In this document: positions 46,900 to 57,939 of the stretch, in pieces
How positions within the stretch are numbered: the first letter of the stretch is position 1
Layout of the letters: every line of letters starts with the position of its first letter
Source of the DNA: Rhabditoides inermis
Lineage: Eukaryota; Nematoda; Chromadorea; Rhabditida; Rhabditidae
Reading direction: 5' to 3'
Length of the DNA: 64,000 bases
Assembly (NCBI GenBank): GCA_963966185.1
Contig: CAWZYM010000397.1
Span: 62,001 to 126,000, forward strand
Notes under the pieces: model-generated
Databases searched by the model: none
What the model was told of the DNA's origin: nothing
The model's input: the letters and a program-made list of their open reading frames with translations, nothing else
Program-made: the position numbers and the translations under genes

Positions 46900-47566
46900 T
46901 CTCTCTCTCTCTCTTCTACTCTCTCCCTCTGCAGGGTTCCAACTCTCAGTTTGTGGACATGGAGCGCCAGCTACAGCAGCAGATCGACGCCAAGGTCTTT
47001 TGTGAGTTTTTAAATATATTTTTAAAACATTTATCGATTCTACTTATTGATTATCATTTGTATTTTGCAGCCGCGCAGGGCATTCTGATGACGATCGCAG
47101 ACGATCTGTTCGCAGTGGCGGAGGGTATATCCACTCAGATACGACAGGTGAGAGAGAGAGAGAGAGGGAGAAGGAGAGAGGGAGGGAGGGAGAGAGAAAG
47201 AAATCTATTTGTAGATCAACTTTGACGTGCTCTACAATGTGATCAACGCTGTCGCGGACCCGAAGCAAGGCGATGTGAGGAGATATGTGCACTACAGGTG
47301 AGTAGGATGTAGAGGCTGATGGAGGAATGAACGTTTTGATCTCAGCTGGTACGTCTCGCTCGTGCTCACCTCCATCTTCATCCTCATCTCGCTCTGCTTC
47401 CTGTTCGGACTCTTCTACGGGTGGTGAGTCGTTGTCATTGGTTTCCCTTCATATGATTCCTCTCTCAGGTGCGGCCGCCGTCCGACCTTCTACAACGACG
47501 ACTGTTGCGTGCGTTCCACCGGCAGCAGGTTCTACGGATGGTGAGTGGAGAGTTTCCATTCATTCA

Positions 47567-47600
<34 letters not shown>

Positions 47601-50327
47601 TCTTCTCCAGTGGCATCTGGCTGTCGGTGTTCCTGCTGGTCTTCCTCTCGACCGCGTGCGCAGTCCTCATGCTGACCGTCGGAAACGCCTCCCACCTCGT
47701 CTGCCACAGCTGGAGAGACCCCCTCGCCAGACCCGACGTCATGAGCGTGAGTTGTTTGTTTGTTTGTTTGAAATGCAAAGACACAATATGATAACCGTAT
47801 CATGAGAACATAAATACGTATTTATGATACGGTCCTGATGTCTTTGCGCCTCATAAGTGGATCAATTGTGTGCGGGCGTTGCATGACAGGATTACCCCCA
47901 CTGACTATACTGAACATTGTAAACTGTTTGCGCAGCCTCCTCCCTCTCCCTCTCTGCGTGTTTGTTTATGTGAGAGGCGATGAGGGGAATTAGCATAGAT
48001 CATGCCCCGCGGCGGTGAAGCAGCGAGAGACACTAGAAAGAGATCAGTTGGCGAGAGAGCGTGTGATGGTGAGAGTAGCAGACAGTGAGACAGTGATTAG
48101 ACATGATATCAGCGGTGTATGGTGTATACAACATAAACTGTGTGGGAACGCGAGTGCGTGAGAGAGAGAGAGAGAGAGTGAGGGAATGTGAATTGTAGTG
48201 TGATGGATTAGACAGTCGCAGTCTAACCTTCAAGCTCTATGAAAGTTAGGGACTGAAGAAATTATTTCAGCTGGTCGATCGCTACCTCGAAATCTACAAG
48301 GAGAACGACGCCAAGTCGCAGCAGTGGGATCAGGTGAGCAGCTTTAGTGATCAGTACGTCACTGACTTTTAAAAATTAAAATTCATCGATAAATCCATCT
48401 TTTTATTTAATTTTATAAGACAGTTACTTTACTGTTACATATTGTTGTTTCATCAATACCCCTTTGAGCTGCTGTCCGGACGCACGCCGGACGAGATCAT
48501 CCGTGCGTGCGAGCGCAACGAGACCTTCTACCAGTTCCTCGGACTCGACGAGAAGTACCGACTCAACGAGCTCAAGGTACATTGACAATTCGCAATTGTG
48601 AAGCGTAATCATGGTGCATTATAACTGTACAGAAATTATGTATATCACTTCTATATCACGATTTGAATACTTTTCAGGACCGTGAGCGTGCTGCGTACGA
48701 CCAGCTGGAGCAGTACCTGCAGCAGACGCTCGCCCAGCTCCCCGTCAAGAGGAGCTTCGACGCGTTCGTATCCGAGGTGGGTTAGACAGGATGTTGTTGG
48801 GACAGCGACGTCTGTCTTTGACAATGATATTGAGTGAGATATCATCTACGTATGCTTTCAGCGCGAGCTGTCCACGCTCGAGTCCCTCTCCACCATGAAC
48901 TTTAGCCACATCAGCGAGCCCGCACTCCAGAAGGTATGGAACATTGTTGTGTCGATTTGTCTTCTGATGTGGCTATAGATATCATTTTGCTCGTTTCAGC
49001 TCAAGCTCTCGATCCACGACATTGATCTGCTGTCGCGCAGTGACGAGTTCAAGCAGGAGATTGCTGGTCTGCCCGGAGGCCAGCCCAGAGCTATAAGCTC
49101 GGTGAGTGGAGAAGGGAGAGATGAGAGGGGAGCGATGGGGGGGGGGGAGAGAGAGAGACGCATCTTCTCCAGGTGCTGGAACAGCTGGAGGCCCTGGACT
49201 CGCAGATTGCGCGTCCGCTGCGCAAGAAGCTCGAGACACTGCACGGCAATCTCACCGCCATTGACGACCGGTGAGTGGATTCTGCTTCCTTCCCCTCCCT
49301 CTCCTCTCCCTCTCTCTCCCTCTCCCTCCCCCTCTCCCTCCCCCTCTCTCTCCCTCTCTCAGCACCGTGTAGTCTGTCTTACTCTCGTTTTGCAGGCTGG
49401 CCGACATGCAGGTGCCTGTGGGTTCTCTGGTGGTGAAGCTGCAGCACGCGCAGGCTCTCCTCGCCGGAGACGTCAAGGCACTCGTCGAGACGGCCGCCAA
49501 TGATGTGAGACTAATACTGACTTGGACACTAAACTTTATTTCTATTCTCCATACACAATGTGGTCGACACGGAGTCGCGGATCTACTGCTTGGTGGTACT
49601 GGTGGTCTTGTCCTCGGCCTTGGTCAGGGTGTGCCGGCGCTTGTGGATCGGGACGGGAATCTGGGAGCGACGGGGCTTCTTCTGCTCGACCGGCTCCTCC
49701 GCCTCCTTCTTCTTGGCTGCCGCCTTGGGTCCAGACGAAATTTTCTCGTAGACGATGATCAGATCATCGTCTCCTTTGTCCTCCGGCTCGTCCTGAATGC
49801 GGATCGTGGGCGAATGAAAACACGTTTGAAATTCACCATGTCGTGGGCGAGAGTGTTGTCGGCGCCTCCGCGCGTCCAGGAGATGCCTGGCGCGGCCCTC
49901 AATCTCTCTGCAACAATTTGAATACACCTAGATCCTCTGATTGTGTTTTCCTATGTAATCTAGGGACTACTGTGAGCAATATTACTGTAGCGGTATCAGT
50001 ATTCGCGTTTCGCTGTCCATCAAGGATCTGTTACCATGAGTTCCTCAATGGATCTGCGTTCCGGGCCGCGGCGGGTAGACTTGGGGGATGGGGAGCGCAT
50101 AATTCGGCCGCTCGCTGTGACCAAGACGTGGAAGAATGATGGCCGAAGAATAGCAGAAAACTGACGGGTTCAAAAACGCATTTGTGCGAATGACTATGCG
50201 AAATGCAGCGCACTGTCGAATGAACTTGTTGTGGAGTAAGTTGTGGTTTTAGGTGATGACTCGTCTCAAGGCGACCTTTGAGCAGTACGTGGATCACGTC
50301 AAGAAGGAGGTGAGTGAGGAAGGGGAT

Positions 50328-50370
<43 letters not shown>

Positions 50371-50569
50371 GGGAGATAGAGAGAGATGACTTGCCCTTCT
50401 AGATGATGGAAGACGTCTCTTCGTGTGCTCCCATCGCTGCCATCTCTCGCAATTCGCGAGCCGCCGTTTGCGATCATACCATCAATCCGCTGGTGAGAGG
50501 GAGGGAGGGAGAGAGGGGGGGAGAGAGAGAGGAGGAGGAGGAGGAGGGGGAGAGAGAGGAATAGAGATG

Positions 50570-50614
<45 letters not shown>

Positions 50615-51061
50615 AGTTAATATATTACTGTATTCGGTTGCAGAACGGCTCGTGGATGTCGATGTTGATCTGTCTGGTGTGCACTGTGCCGATTGTCATA
50701 ATCACCACCACCCTCATCTCCCTCTACAACAAGATGCACGAGTTCCCCAAGTAGTGAGTCATCCCTCCTTCCCTCCCTCCCTCCCTCCCTCCCTCCCTCC
50801 CTCCCTCCCTCCCTCCCTCCCTCCCTCCCTCCCTCCCTCCCTCTCTCCCTCCCTCCCTCCCTCTCTTCTCATTCCCTCCATCTTCCAGCATTGTGCACGA
50901 GCCGGCTCACGACCTGCACAACATGAACTCGTTCATCACCGACACCTATGACATCCGACACAAACCGTACGTTTTGTTTTCACAGTTTGCTGATTGTTTC
51001 TCTATTTTTCAGTAACTACAACTATTCGTACGCGGACGAGTATCAACGCACGTATCGCTAG
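42172..51061 (+). CDS. Prominin (CD133-like five-pass membrane glycoprotein)
   Basis: About 29 exons from ATG at 42172 to TAG at 51059-51061, roughly 870 residues, the normal prominin length. Signal peptide MWSIFLLLIMPALG. Five membrane spans: LVIAGALIAVSVVFPFFYIL; NILVAVLILIDVFAAATLLV; YVSLVLTSIFILISLCFLFG; WLSVFLLVFLSTACAVLMLT; and near the end LICLVCTVPIVIITTTLISL. A Cys cluster (CCMCCCG) follows the first span, as in other prominins. Two large extracellular helical loops (about 45.7-47.3 kb and 48.2-50.6 kb) contain many heptad-like stretches. The cytoplasmic tail is Tyr-rich (NYNYSYADEYQRTYR). Prominins mark membrane protrusions and bind cholesterol. A separate minus-strand gene lies in the intron after LVETAAND. 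AATAAA at 51477 probably ends the transcript. Confidence 0.9.
43056..44928 (+). other. Large prominin intron 3
   Basis: 1.87 kb between exons ending CAG (43055) and starting TGG (44929). Pyrimidine-rich on the left, with a (CT)n array at 44178-44227. ORFs on both strands are low complexity. I see no nested gene. Confidence 0.55.
46846..46932 (+). repeat. (CT)n intron merging into its acceptor
   Basis: Almost the whole prominin intron is CT repeat, running directly into CTGCAG, so the microsatellite doubles as polypyrimidine tract. Confidence 0.9.
47567..47600. repeat. (AAT)n microsatellite
   Basis: About eleven AAT units in a short prominin intron before the exon starting TGGCATC. Confidence 0.9.
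49583..50100 (-). CDS. Small basic protein nested antisense in a prominin intron
   Basis: Three exons (50100-50035, 49905-49837, 49792-49583) give 114 residues. It starts MRSPSPKSTRRGPERRSIEE, then RLRAAPGISWTRGGADN, then DEPEDKGDDDLIIVYEKISS and a Lys/Glu/Pro-rich tail (KKKEAEEPVEQKKPRRSQIP, HKRRHTLTKAEDKTTS). It is highly charged, with no signal peptide or membrane span, and probably disordered and nuclear or cytosolic. The second acceptor must be read as GCAGAG, two bases past the stronger GCAG, to avoid a stop. It lies entirely inside the prominin intron between LVETAAND and VMTRLKATFE, opposite strand. No family recognised. Confidence 0.6.
50323..50620. repeat. GA and TA arrays in prominin introns
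   Basis: (GA)n at 50329-50366 starts right after a donor. A further GA-rich tract is at 50495-50565, and (TA)n follows at 50573-50610. Confidence 0.9.
50759..50878. repeat. (CCCT)n microsatellite
   Basis: About 25 CCCT units with a few CTCT interruptions in the penultimate region of prominin. Confidence 0.95.
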
Positions 51062-52510
51062 TCGCGCGGGTCGCCTCCTCCTCCTCCTCCTCCCCCACTC
51101 TCTCCCTTCCCACCTCCTCCTCGCACGCTGCTCATTCAGTTCCCCACCGATCGATAGCAATCGATTCATCGATTAGTATTGACGTGTCTCCTCACGCTGT
51201 TCAGTTGATTGGTTGCCCTTTCTCTCCCGCAACTACTTACGTCCTTCATGTTGTACTCTCTCACATTCTCCACTCTCTCCTTTTTCCGTTTTTCCATTTC
51301 ACTCAACGATCTGTGGTCAAGATGTATATGTCGGTAGGTGATTTATTGATTATTTTTGTTTTTCTCTTTCCCCCATAATTCCTAGCGTTCTTGGGTACAG
51401 ATTTCTTTGTTGTCATATTATATGGAATTTCCGAACACACGCATTATTTCGAGACATGTCGAAGATACGCATAAAGAATAAAGAGTTTTAAATTCTAGGA
51501 TAAGTGGGATGTGGTGCATTTGAAATGGGGCTACAGGTATGTGAGGGCGAGAGTATGCGTGATATGCAAATGTGTATGTGTGGGTGTGCGCGAATGGCGG
51601 GCGCGCGCTGCCGCTTTGTCCCTTCCTTCCACCCCCACAAACCCGTTTCCCCATCTCCCCGGCCATTCTCCGCGTGTCGAAAATCGGACTTCTCTCCCCT
51701 TTCATCATCCCTTTTCATTCTTTTCATCCACCCTAACCGCAGCAGCAGCCAGCAGCCAGCAGGCAGGCAGCCGCCCGAAAAAGAACCGGTGCCGCTTATT
51801 TTATTATATTTTCCTAGTGTCATTCTCACTATTCGGCCGCCGTCGTCTGCGAGTGCTTGTTTCTTCTTTCTTCGCCTGTCCGCTGCAATCTGACTGTACG
51901 ATTCCGGCCCGTCTCACACTTTCACCCATTCCATCGCGCCTTTCCATCATTTTCGTAGCCGTCCCATAGTTTGCGTGGGCCGTCGATTTTTCCTTCCCGG
52001 ATTGCTTTCCCCAGCTTCTTCGATTCGAGTTTTGGGGTCAGCTCTCGCGCGCGGATCCGCCTTTCTCGACAATTGAAACACGGTCGTTGCTAAGCGGCAC
52101 ACACTTGTCTGTCATGCAAAGTGAGTGTGTCCGCATTCCCTCCCATTCCTCTCTCACTCCCCCTGGAACGCACAATCGGGGTTACGCACACTGGCCGATC
52201 GGGATGCGCCCGACGGTGCGAAACCAGTATGCGCCAACTAGTCTCATCGCTCTTTTCGTCACTTTCGCCTCACTCTGAGATCCCGATCTCAGCCGCCGGC
52301 CTCGCTCGCACTCCCGTCTTCTTCCCTGCAAAGTGCCTTGTTGTGACTGAATGATTGTGGGTGGTGTGTATAGTGCGTGTGTTGTGTTCAACCCGTGTCT
52401 GCGGTGGCAGCGGCTGCCGGGTGAGACTGGATTTGGTGTGGTGATGTTGGTTGGCGTGCCGCCCCTTGTGTGTCTGATAGTGTGATAGTGTGATTGTGAT
52501 CAGGTGTGAG
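51062..52510. other. Intergenic between prominin and DB-domain gene
   Basis: Pyrimidine-rich on the plus strand up to 52.3 kb, then GT-rich before the next start. Overlapping ORFs on both strands are compositional. A possible acceptor (TGATCAG at about 52497-52503) precedes the next ATG. Confidence 0.45.
51477..51482 (+). terminator. Polyadenylation signal of prominin
   Basis: AATAAA about 415 bp after the prominin stop; it is the first full match downstream. Confidence 0.5.
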
Positions 52511-54377
52511 ATGAGGCAGTTTGTCGTGGCGGCCGCGTGTCTCGCTGTCGTCGCACTCGCGCAGAACGACGTCGTCGACTTCGACAACCCCAACGTGAGT
52601 GCGTCAGAACTGTGTTTTGTGTTCTCATCCAAATCAACTGATGAGACACGGTTAGTGCATGGTCACGGCGCAACGACGTTGTTTCACGCGCGATTTTGTC
52701 TCGGCGTGTGGCCGTCATTCCATCACGCCACGCTTTTCCCGAAATCACGCCGCGTGAAATGAACGCGCGGCAAAAGTCTCGAATTCGAGAATCCCGAAAT
52801 AACGCCCGTGGTAGTTGGAGAAGTCAGAAAATCCCGAAACAACGCCGCCGCGCGTTCATTCGGGATTGGAGAGATGAAGCGACCGGTGGGCCGTGATAAT
52901 TGGAAAATTATGCAATTTGTTTCGATAATGCCACATGATTTGTCTCATTTCTCAACCGTCTCATTTATGAGAAAGGCAATGAGGAGGCCGTGCATGGGAT
53001 GCAGGCGTCTCGAAATGACGCGCGATCCCGAACTAACGCTTTCGCGAATCTCCAATGAGCGGCAGCGTCATATCACGCTTTGCCCGTCAAAAGTCCCGAA
53101 ACAACGCGCGCCGGTCAGCGCGCGTGGCATGGGCGTGCAATCACGCCGCTCATTTCTCGCATTCGAGAATCCCGAATCAACGCGCCGCGTTGTCTCGTCT
53201 CGAAATGACGACGCGCGTGATCGCGCGTTGCGCCGTGACCAGGCACTAGACACGGTGTTTACAGTGTTTCAATGTTTTGGTATGACACACTGTCAGAGAA
53301 ATGAGAAAGTGTCTCATACATACTGAGTTGAAGTTGAAGTATAACGTCAACATGTTGAGGACTGCGGCAACGCGCGCACCAAATGGAAGCCGTGCATCGA
53401 GAGGAAGGTCGCCGACCAGGTATACAACTGTGCGCTACGAATAATACGAATCCCTTTACGAATAATATTACGACTCCCTTCATGTTGTTTACGAACAAGT
53501 TGATATTAGAGAAGTGTACTGTGTGGTGGAATCATGTCTTCTTACATCAACTCTAGGTGTTCGGCTCGTGCTGTGAGCGCTTCGTGCCGCCCGAGTGCCG
53601 CGGAATGTGCATCTACGAGACCAACGCCATCGAGGCCCGCGTCGTCGTGAGTACTTTGTAACTTTGTAACTTTGTAACTTTGTATTCTTCCAACTACCAC
53701 ATTGCCACTTTTCCTCGCACTACTTCGTATTTTGCACGACCGCCGCCATTCCGCCATCCGCTGTGATTTGTCATCGACTCACAATTAGCGGAAATCGGAC
53801 TGGATCTTCTATCAGAAGAAATCGACCGTAGAGAAAGAGAGACTAGAGAGATGGAGAGAGTCAAAGTGAAGGATAACACATCCCTTCGCGCCTGCGGAAA
53901 CAAGCCCTTTTTCGGATTAGCGAGTTTTCCAAAATTGCAAAATTCGCAGGGGATCAATCATCAGGGAGACATATCGATTGGAACACATAATCGAAACACA
54001 TTTTGCAGCTGATGCACACTATCCAGCCGTCTCGCTGCCGTCTCTACAAGTACCTCCCTTCGATCGTGCACTGCGCCGCGCAGACGCACGACAATTCGGA
54101 TTGCTGCAGGGCGCAGGGAGTCGGCGCGCTCGGAGAGCAGTGCATGCAGATGTGCACCCCACAGGTACGCACACCTGTCCCCTCTCCCCTCTGTCTTCCC
54201 TCTCCCTCCCAACTCCCCTCTCCTCCATTCACTCCCCCTTTACAGGCCGATCCGCGCACTCGCTGGGGCGTCAAGTCGCTGCGCAAGGACATGGTGGTGT
54301 GTCTGGCCAAGTGGGACCAGATCATGCAGTGCCACCAGTCCGGCCTGCGCGCGCGCAAGGTGCCCCGCAACCCCTAG
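52511..54377 (+). CDS. Secreted DB-domain (nematode Cys-rich) protein
   Basis: Five exons (52511-52594, 53360-53419, 53557-53646, 54009-54164, 54246-54377) give 173 residues. Signal peptide MRQFVVAAACLAVVALA. The mature protein is a Cys-rich DB module: DCGNARTKWKPC, GSCCERFVPPECRGMC, SRCRLYKY, HNSDCCRAQGV, EQCMQMC and MVVCLAKWDQIMQC. The CC-x-x-x-VP-x-x-C-x-x-x-C core defines the family (Pfam DB, known mainly from nematodes), whose biochemical role is unclear; some members are secreted from epidermis or gut. Intron 1 is 765 bp and contains a degenerate CCCGAAxxAACGC repeat. AATAAA at 54641-54646 marks the 3' end. Confidence 0.85.
52735..53235. repeat. Degenerate CCCGAAAxAACGC repeat in intron 1
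   Basis: At least seven hits of (T)CCCGAA(A/C/T)(T/C)AACGC or CTCGAAATGACGC, at about 52738, 52793, 52832, 53012, 53029, 53094, 53167 and 53200. The longer phrase TTCGAGAATCCCGAA occurs twice. CG-rich with no reading-frame conservation. Confidence 0.65.
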
Positions 54378-56047
54378 ACATGCACCAGTGCGTCATGTCC
54401 CCATCGCTCAGTAATCCCCCACCTAGCAAGTTGATAATCCCGGTCGTCGCTCCGTCCGACCGACCCGCCTTCTCTCTCTCACTCGCCCCTTACTCCAGTT
54501 AGCAAATACCACCCCCCCCATCCGACTCGCATGATATCCTTGTTCTCATTAAATGTATAGACCGTCATACCGACACATTCACTACTCCGATCCGGTGCAT
54601 TACACATATCCCTCGTCCATATTTATATGCAGCCTCTTTGAATAAAGATTCGAATTTCGAAATGCGATTCGCTGCGACGGCGGGTCCCGGCGCGAATCTC
54701 GTGGCACGGTGCATTGATTGCCAGGGCTACGGAACAGCTGGGTTGTTTATCCGGGCGAGTGCGGGCGGCCCCGGGGCCGCCTTATCCCGCCACCAAGCAT
54801 ATCCCCCCTCTGGCCTTGTTGTGTCGGCACAAGTCTCTGTTTTCCATTTATCGCCAGCGATTCATCGAGAATTTATGTGCATTCGTGTGTGTGTGTGCCT
54901 CAGTACTGGCTCTGCCTGATTTCTATTTGTGTACGTGGTGCTTATTTCGCTACTGTTTTGTATTTCACATTTCACGACTTCCCGCTTTTTCCGGGTGAGC
55001 GTGTGTGTGAATTATTGTGCTTCACCCCAAGATACAAATATGTCTGTATAGCAGGATACAAATATGTTCTAATAATAAATCTTGTATATATGCTGGAATG
55101 TGAGACAGCTGGAGGAGGTGGTGACCCCACTGACCTTTCTTGTCTAGAGCCCTGTCTGCGACAGATGATCACACACCGAGGGGGGATTCACCATTATTAT
55201 TGATCCGAAGCCTGGGTGAGAGAGAGAGCGATGGCAGTGAGAGCTTTTGTTCCTGTATCCCTCTGTTTCTCTCGGTTTTTTTTGCCATGTCGCATGATGA
55301 TTGCTTCTCACATGTGGCGCACATATCAGCTGACTCAACGTTTTTCCCGCTCACCAACGTTCTCTCTCTCTCTCACAATGCCGCACTCACTCACGCTCAC
55401 CCTGTCTCTCACTCTCACTCACCCTCACTGACCGATCGATCTACTTTCTATTGTACAAACAATGGCAAACGGGCTGAGGAATCGCTGTGCGGTCGATTTG
55501 TTTCGTCGACGTGTGTATGGCTCGTTTCCTCTTTCCTCTTTCCCCTCTATCTCTCTCCTGCCAGTCAATGTGCACTTTCTCTCGCATATCGCTTGGTGAC
55601 AAGACCTCGCCGAGTGTTTCCTCCTCCTCCTCGTCCCTAAGTGGAGGTGTATTGATCGCATGTTGTCGTTCCCTGAGGGCATAACGGATGAGTAGAGAGA
55701 TATAGAGAGAGGGGTTGCCGAACGGATTGGGTGGCGTTTTGGGTGGCGTTTCTTTGCGCAGCGCCGGCTTCTTCCAGGATCTTCTCTTTATCTCTCCTTT
55801 CTCTCTTCGTTCTCCTTGTCTCTCAATGAATGTCTGTTCTCAAGTTTCCACACAGCCCTGACACTGGGTGTGACTGCGTGTTTTCTTTCGTAGGGTTTCA
55901 CCGAACATCCATATTGTGTCTTCTGCCTGTCTGTCTGCGCTCACTCATTTCGTCCGCACTCTCACATCACCGCCTTTTATTCACAGTGTGATGTCTTCAG
56001 TTCTGTAGCCGCAATCAGTCCACTTCTCACCTATCATTCCTTCTGGC

Positions 56048-56085
<38 letters not shown>

Positions 56086-56724
56086 CTCTCTCTCTCTCTC
56101 TCACACACACACCTGCTAAAGTCCGTCTTGCACTCGAATGGGCCTGCGCACATTTCTGACAATCTCTTTCATGACGCCGCGATAAAAGGTTATCTGCAAA
56201 ATGTTTTATGTGAGTGTCTTCTTGGAGCTGTCGCTTCTTGCAGACCGTTTTGGCAACACTCACTGTCACTCCACCTCCACTTTCCACATTTCCAATTGTT
56301 GCTAATTTAATTAACAAAATATTTCATATTTCTCTCAATGACATCATATAACATTAGCGTTTCACTATTTGATTTTCGTTTCACTACTGTTACAATTAAT
56401 TTGCATAATCGAAAGATCACGCTCATTTCCGTGCTATTAGTTGCTACTGATTCGATGTTTCAAAGATCTCGCGTCTGTTTGCTTGTCTCCGGAAGTGTGA
56501 TTCAGTGATATTATGATGGTGGGATGATTGTGTTCACTGTTCGGTGTTCAGGCCACCCGCGGGGTCAATGGTGCATCATACACGCGCCGCCTCCCCGCCC
56601 ACCAATAATCAATGTGAGCTTTTTAAAAGTTGTATAATAGTTTTACAGTATACTACTATCTATCTGGCCACTTCAGAGCAACGTGGTGTGGTAACTGGTA
56701 CTGTATAGTGGTACTGTGGTTCAG
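54378..56724. other. Long intergenic region
   Basis: 2.3 kb. Contains the DB-gene 3' end (AATAAA 54641). The repeat GATACAAATATGT occurs twice near 55031 and 55055, and a (CT)n array lies at 56049-56101. ORFs are low complexity and lack paired splice sites. Promoter of the downstream transporter must be at the right end; a TTCAG acceptor abuts its ATG at 56725. Confidence 0.45.
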
Positions 56725-57902
56725 ATGAGTGCGATTCGAGAAGAGGAGCGTCGCGGCAGCAACAGCGTGCGTGTCCGACATCGCACTGAAGACGACATCT
56801 CCACTTGGCTCAACTCGAACAGGGTGGGTACTTGTACAGCTTCTCTCTTTCAGTCTTTCCTTTACCAACTTTTCGGCTCCGCATATCTATTTTCACCCGC
56901 ATCTCAAAAATGCGTCGCCTCGTATTCCTCGTGAATTATTCGGCAAGCGTGAAATATTCGCGCGTCCAAAGTGCGTCGTCCACACAAATTCCACACGCAC
57001 GCGACACATTTTGGTATTGCAATGTATGTGGCAGTTTCTCAGCCGTGTTACGTTTCGTCGTCTCTCCCCTCTCTCTCATTCCTTTCCGCGTCTGTGCAAG
57101 AGGTGATAGGTGATAGGGCGCTGATAAAGTTGCGGTCAGTCTCTTTGAAACACTCCCGAATGCCTTCGAAATACTCCCGAATACCCCCGAACACTTCGGA
57201 ATGCCTTGCTATGCCTTCGAAACACTCCCGAATAGCTTTCGAAGAGACTAACCGCACCTTAAGCAGTACATGACAGAAGACAGACATCCCCGATTACACC
57301 GCCCACGCAAAGCTGTCAATGCGAAAATGTAAATGCGTATGCACTTCACCACATAAACAGTATCGCATTAATTTTAATAGTCAGGTCTTGTTAACGCGTA
57401 GATTGCGTGTAGGCGTTGGGGGAGCGGATGTGATACTGTTCAAAAAACAATAATCACATCAACACATTTCAGCATGCCTCTTATGTGCCGGAAAATGCTC
57501 AAGAGCCGACTGTGCCGGTGGTCCGCTTCCAACACCCGGACGACGATGACAGTGAGTAGAGAGAACATAAAGAGATCACTAGAAAGAGAGAGAGAGAGAG
57601 AGAGGGGGGGGAGAGAGAGAGGGGGGGGAGAGAGAAACAGTCTGTCCGAGAGTGACGTGACGTGTCAGGGCGGCGGTGGGTGTGCCACCGGCGCAAACGG
57701 TTATTCACCTTCACTTCTAGCTGCACTTCCGAGCCGGACAGTGAGCCCGCCACTGTGTGCCATTCCATCGTGTGCTGAGAGATTAACACTGAAAATTTTA
57801 ATGATCCAGAAAATGAGACGTCCACTTTCAGGCTCGTCCTCATCGTCCTCCACTGCGTCGTCATCGACGGCGGAGCCGATCGCGCTCGATGGTGAGTCTC
57901 TT

Positions 57903-57939
<37 letters not shown>

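Noticed and set aside
52808..53326. 172-codon ORF in the DB-gene intron
   Set aside because: Composed of the CCCGAAxxAACGC repeat, and flanking exons splice around it in phase.
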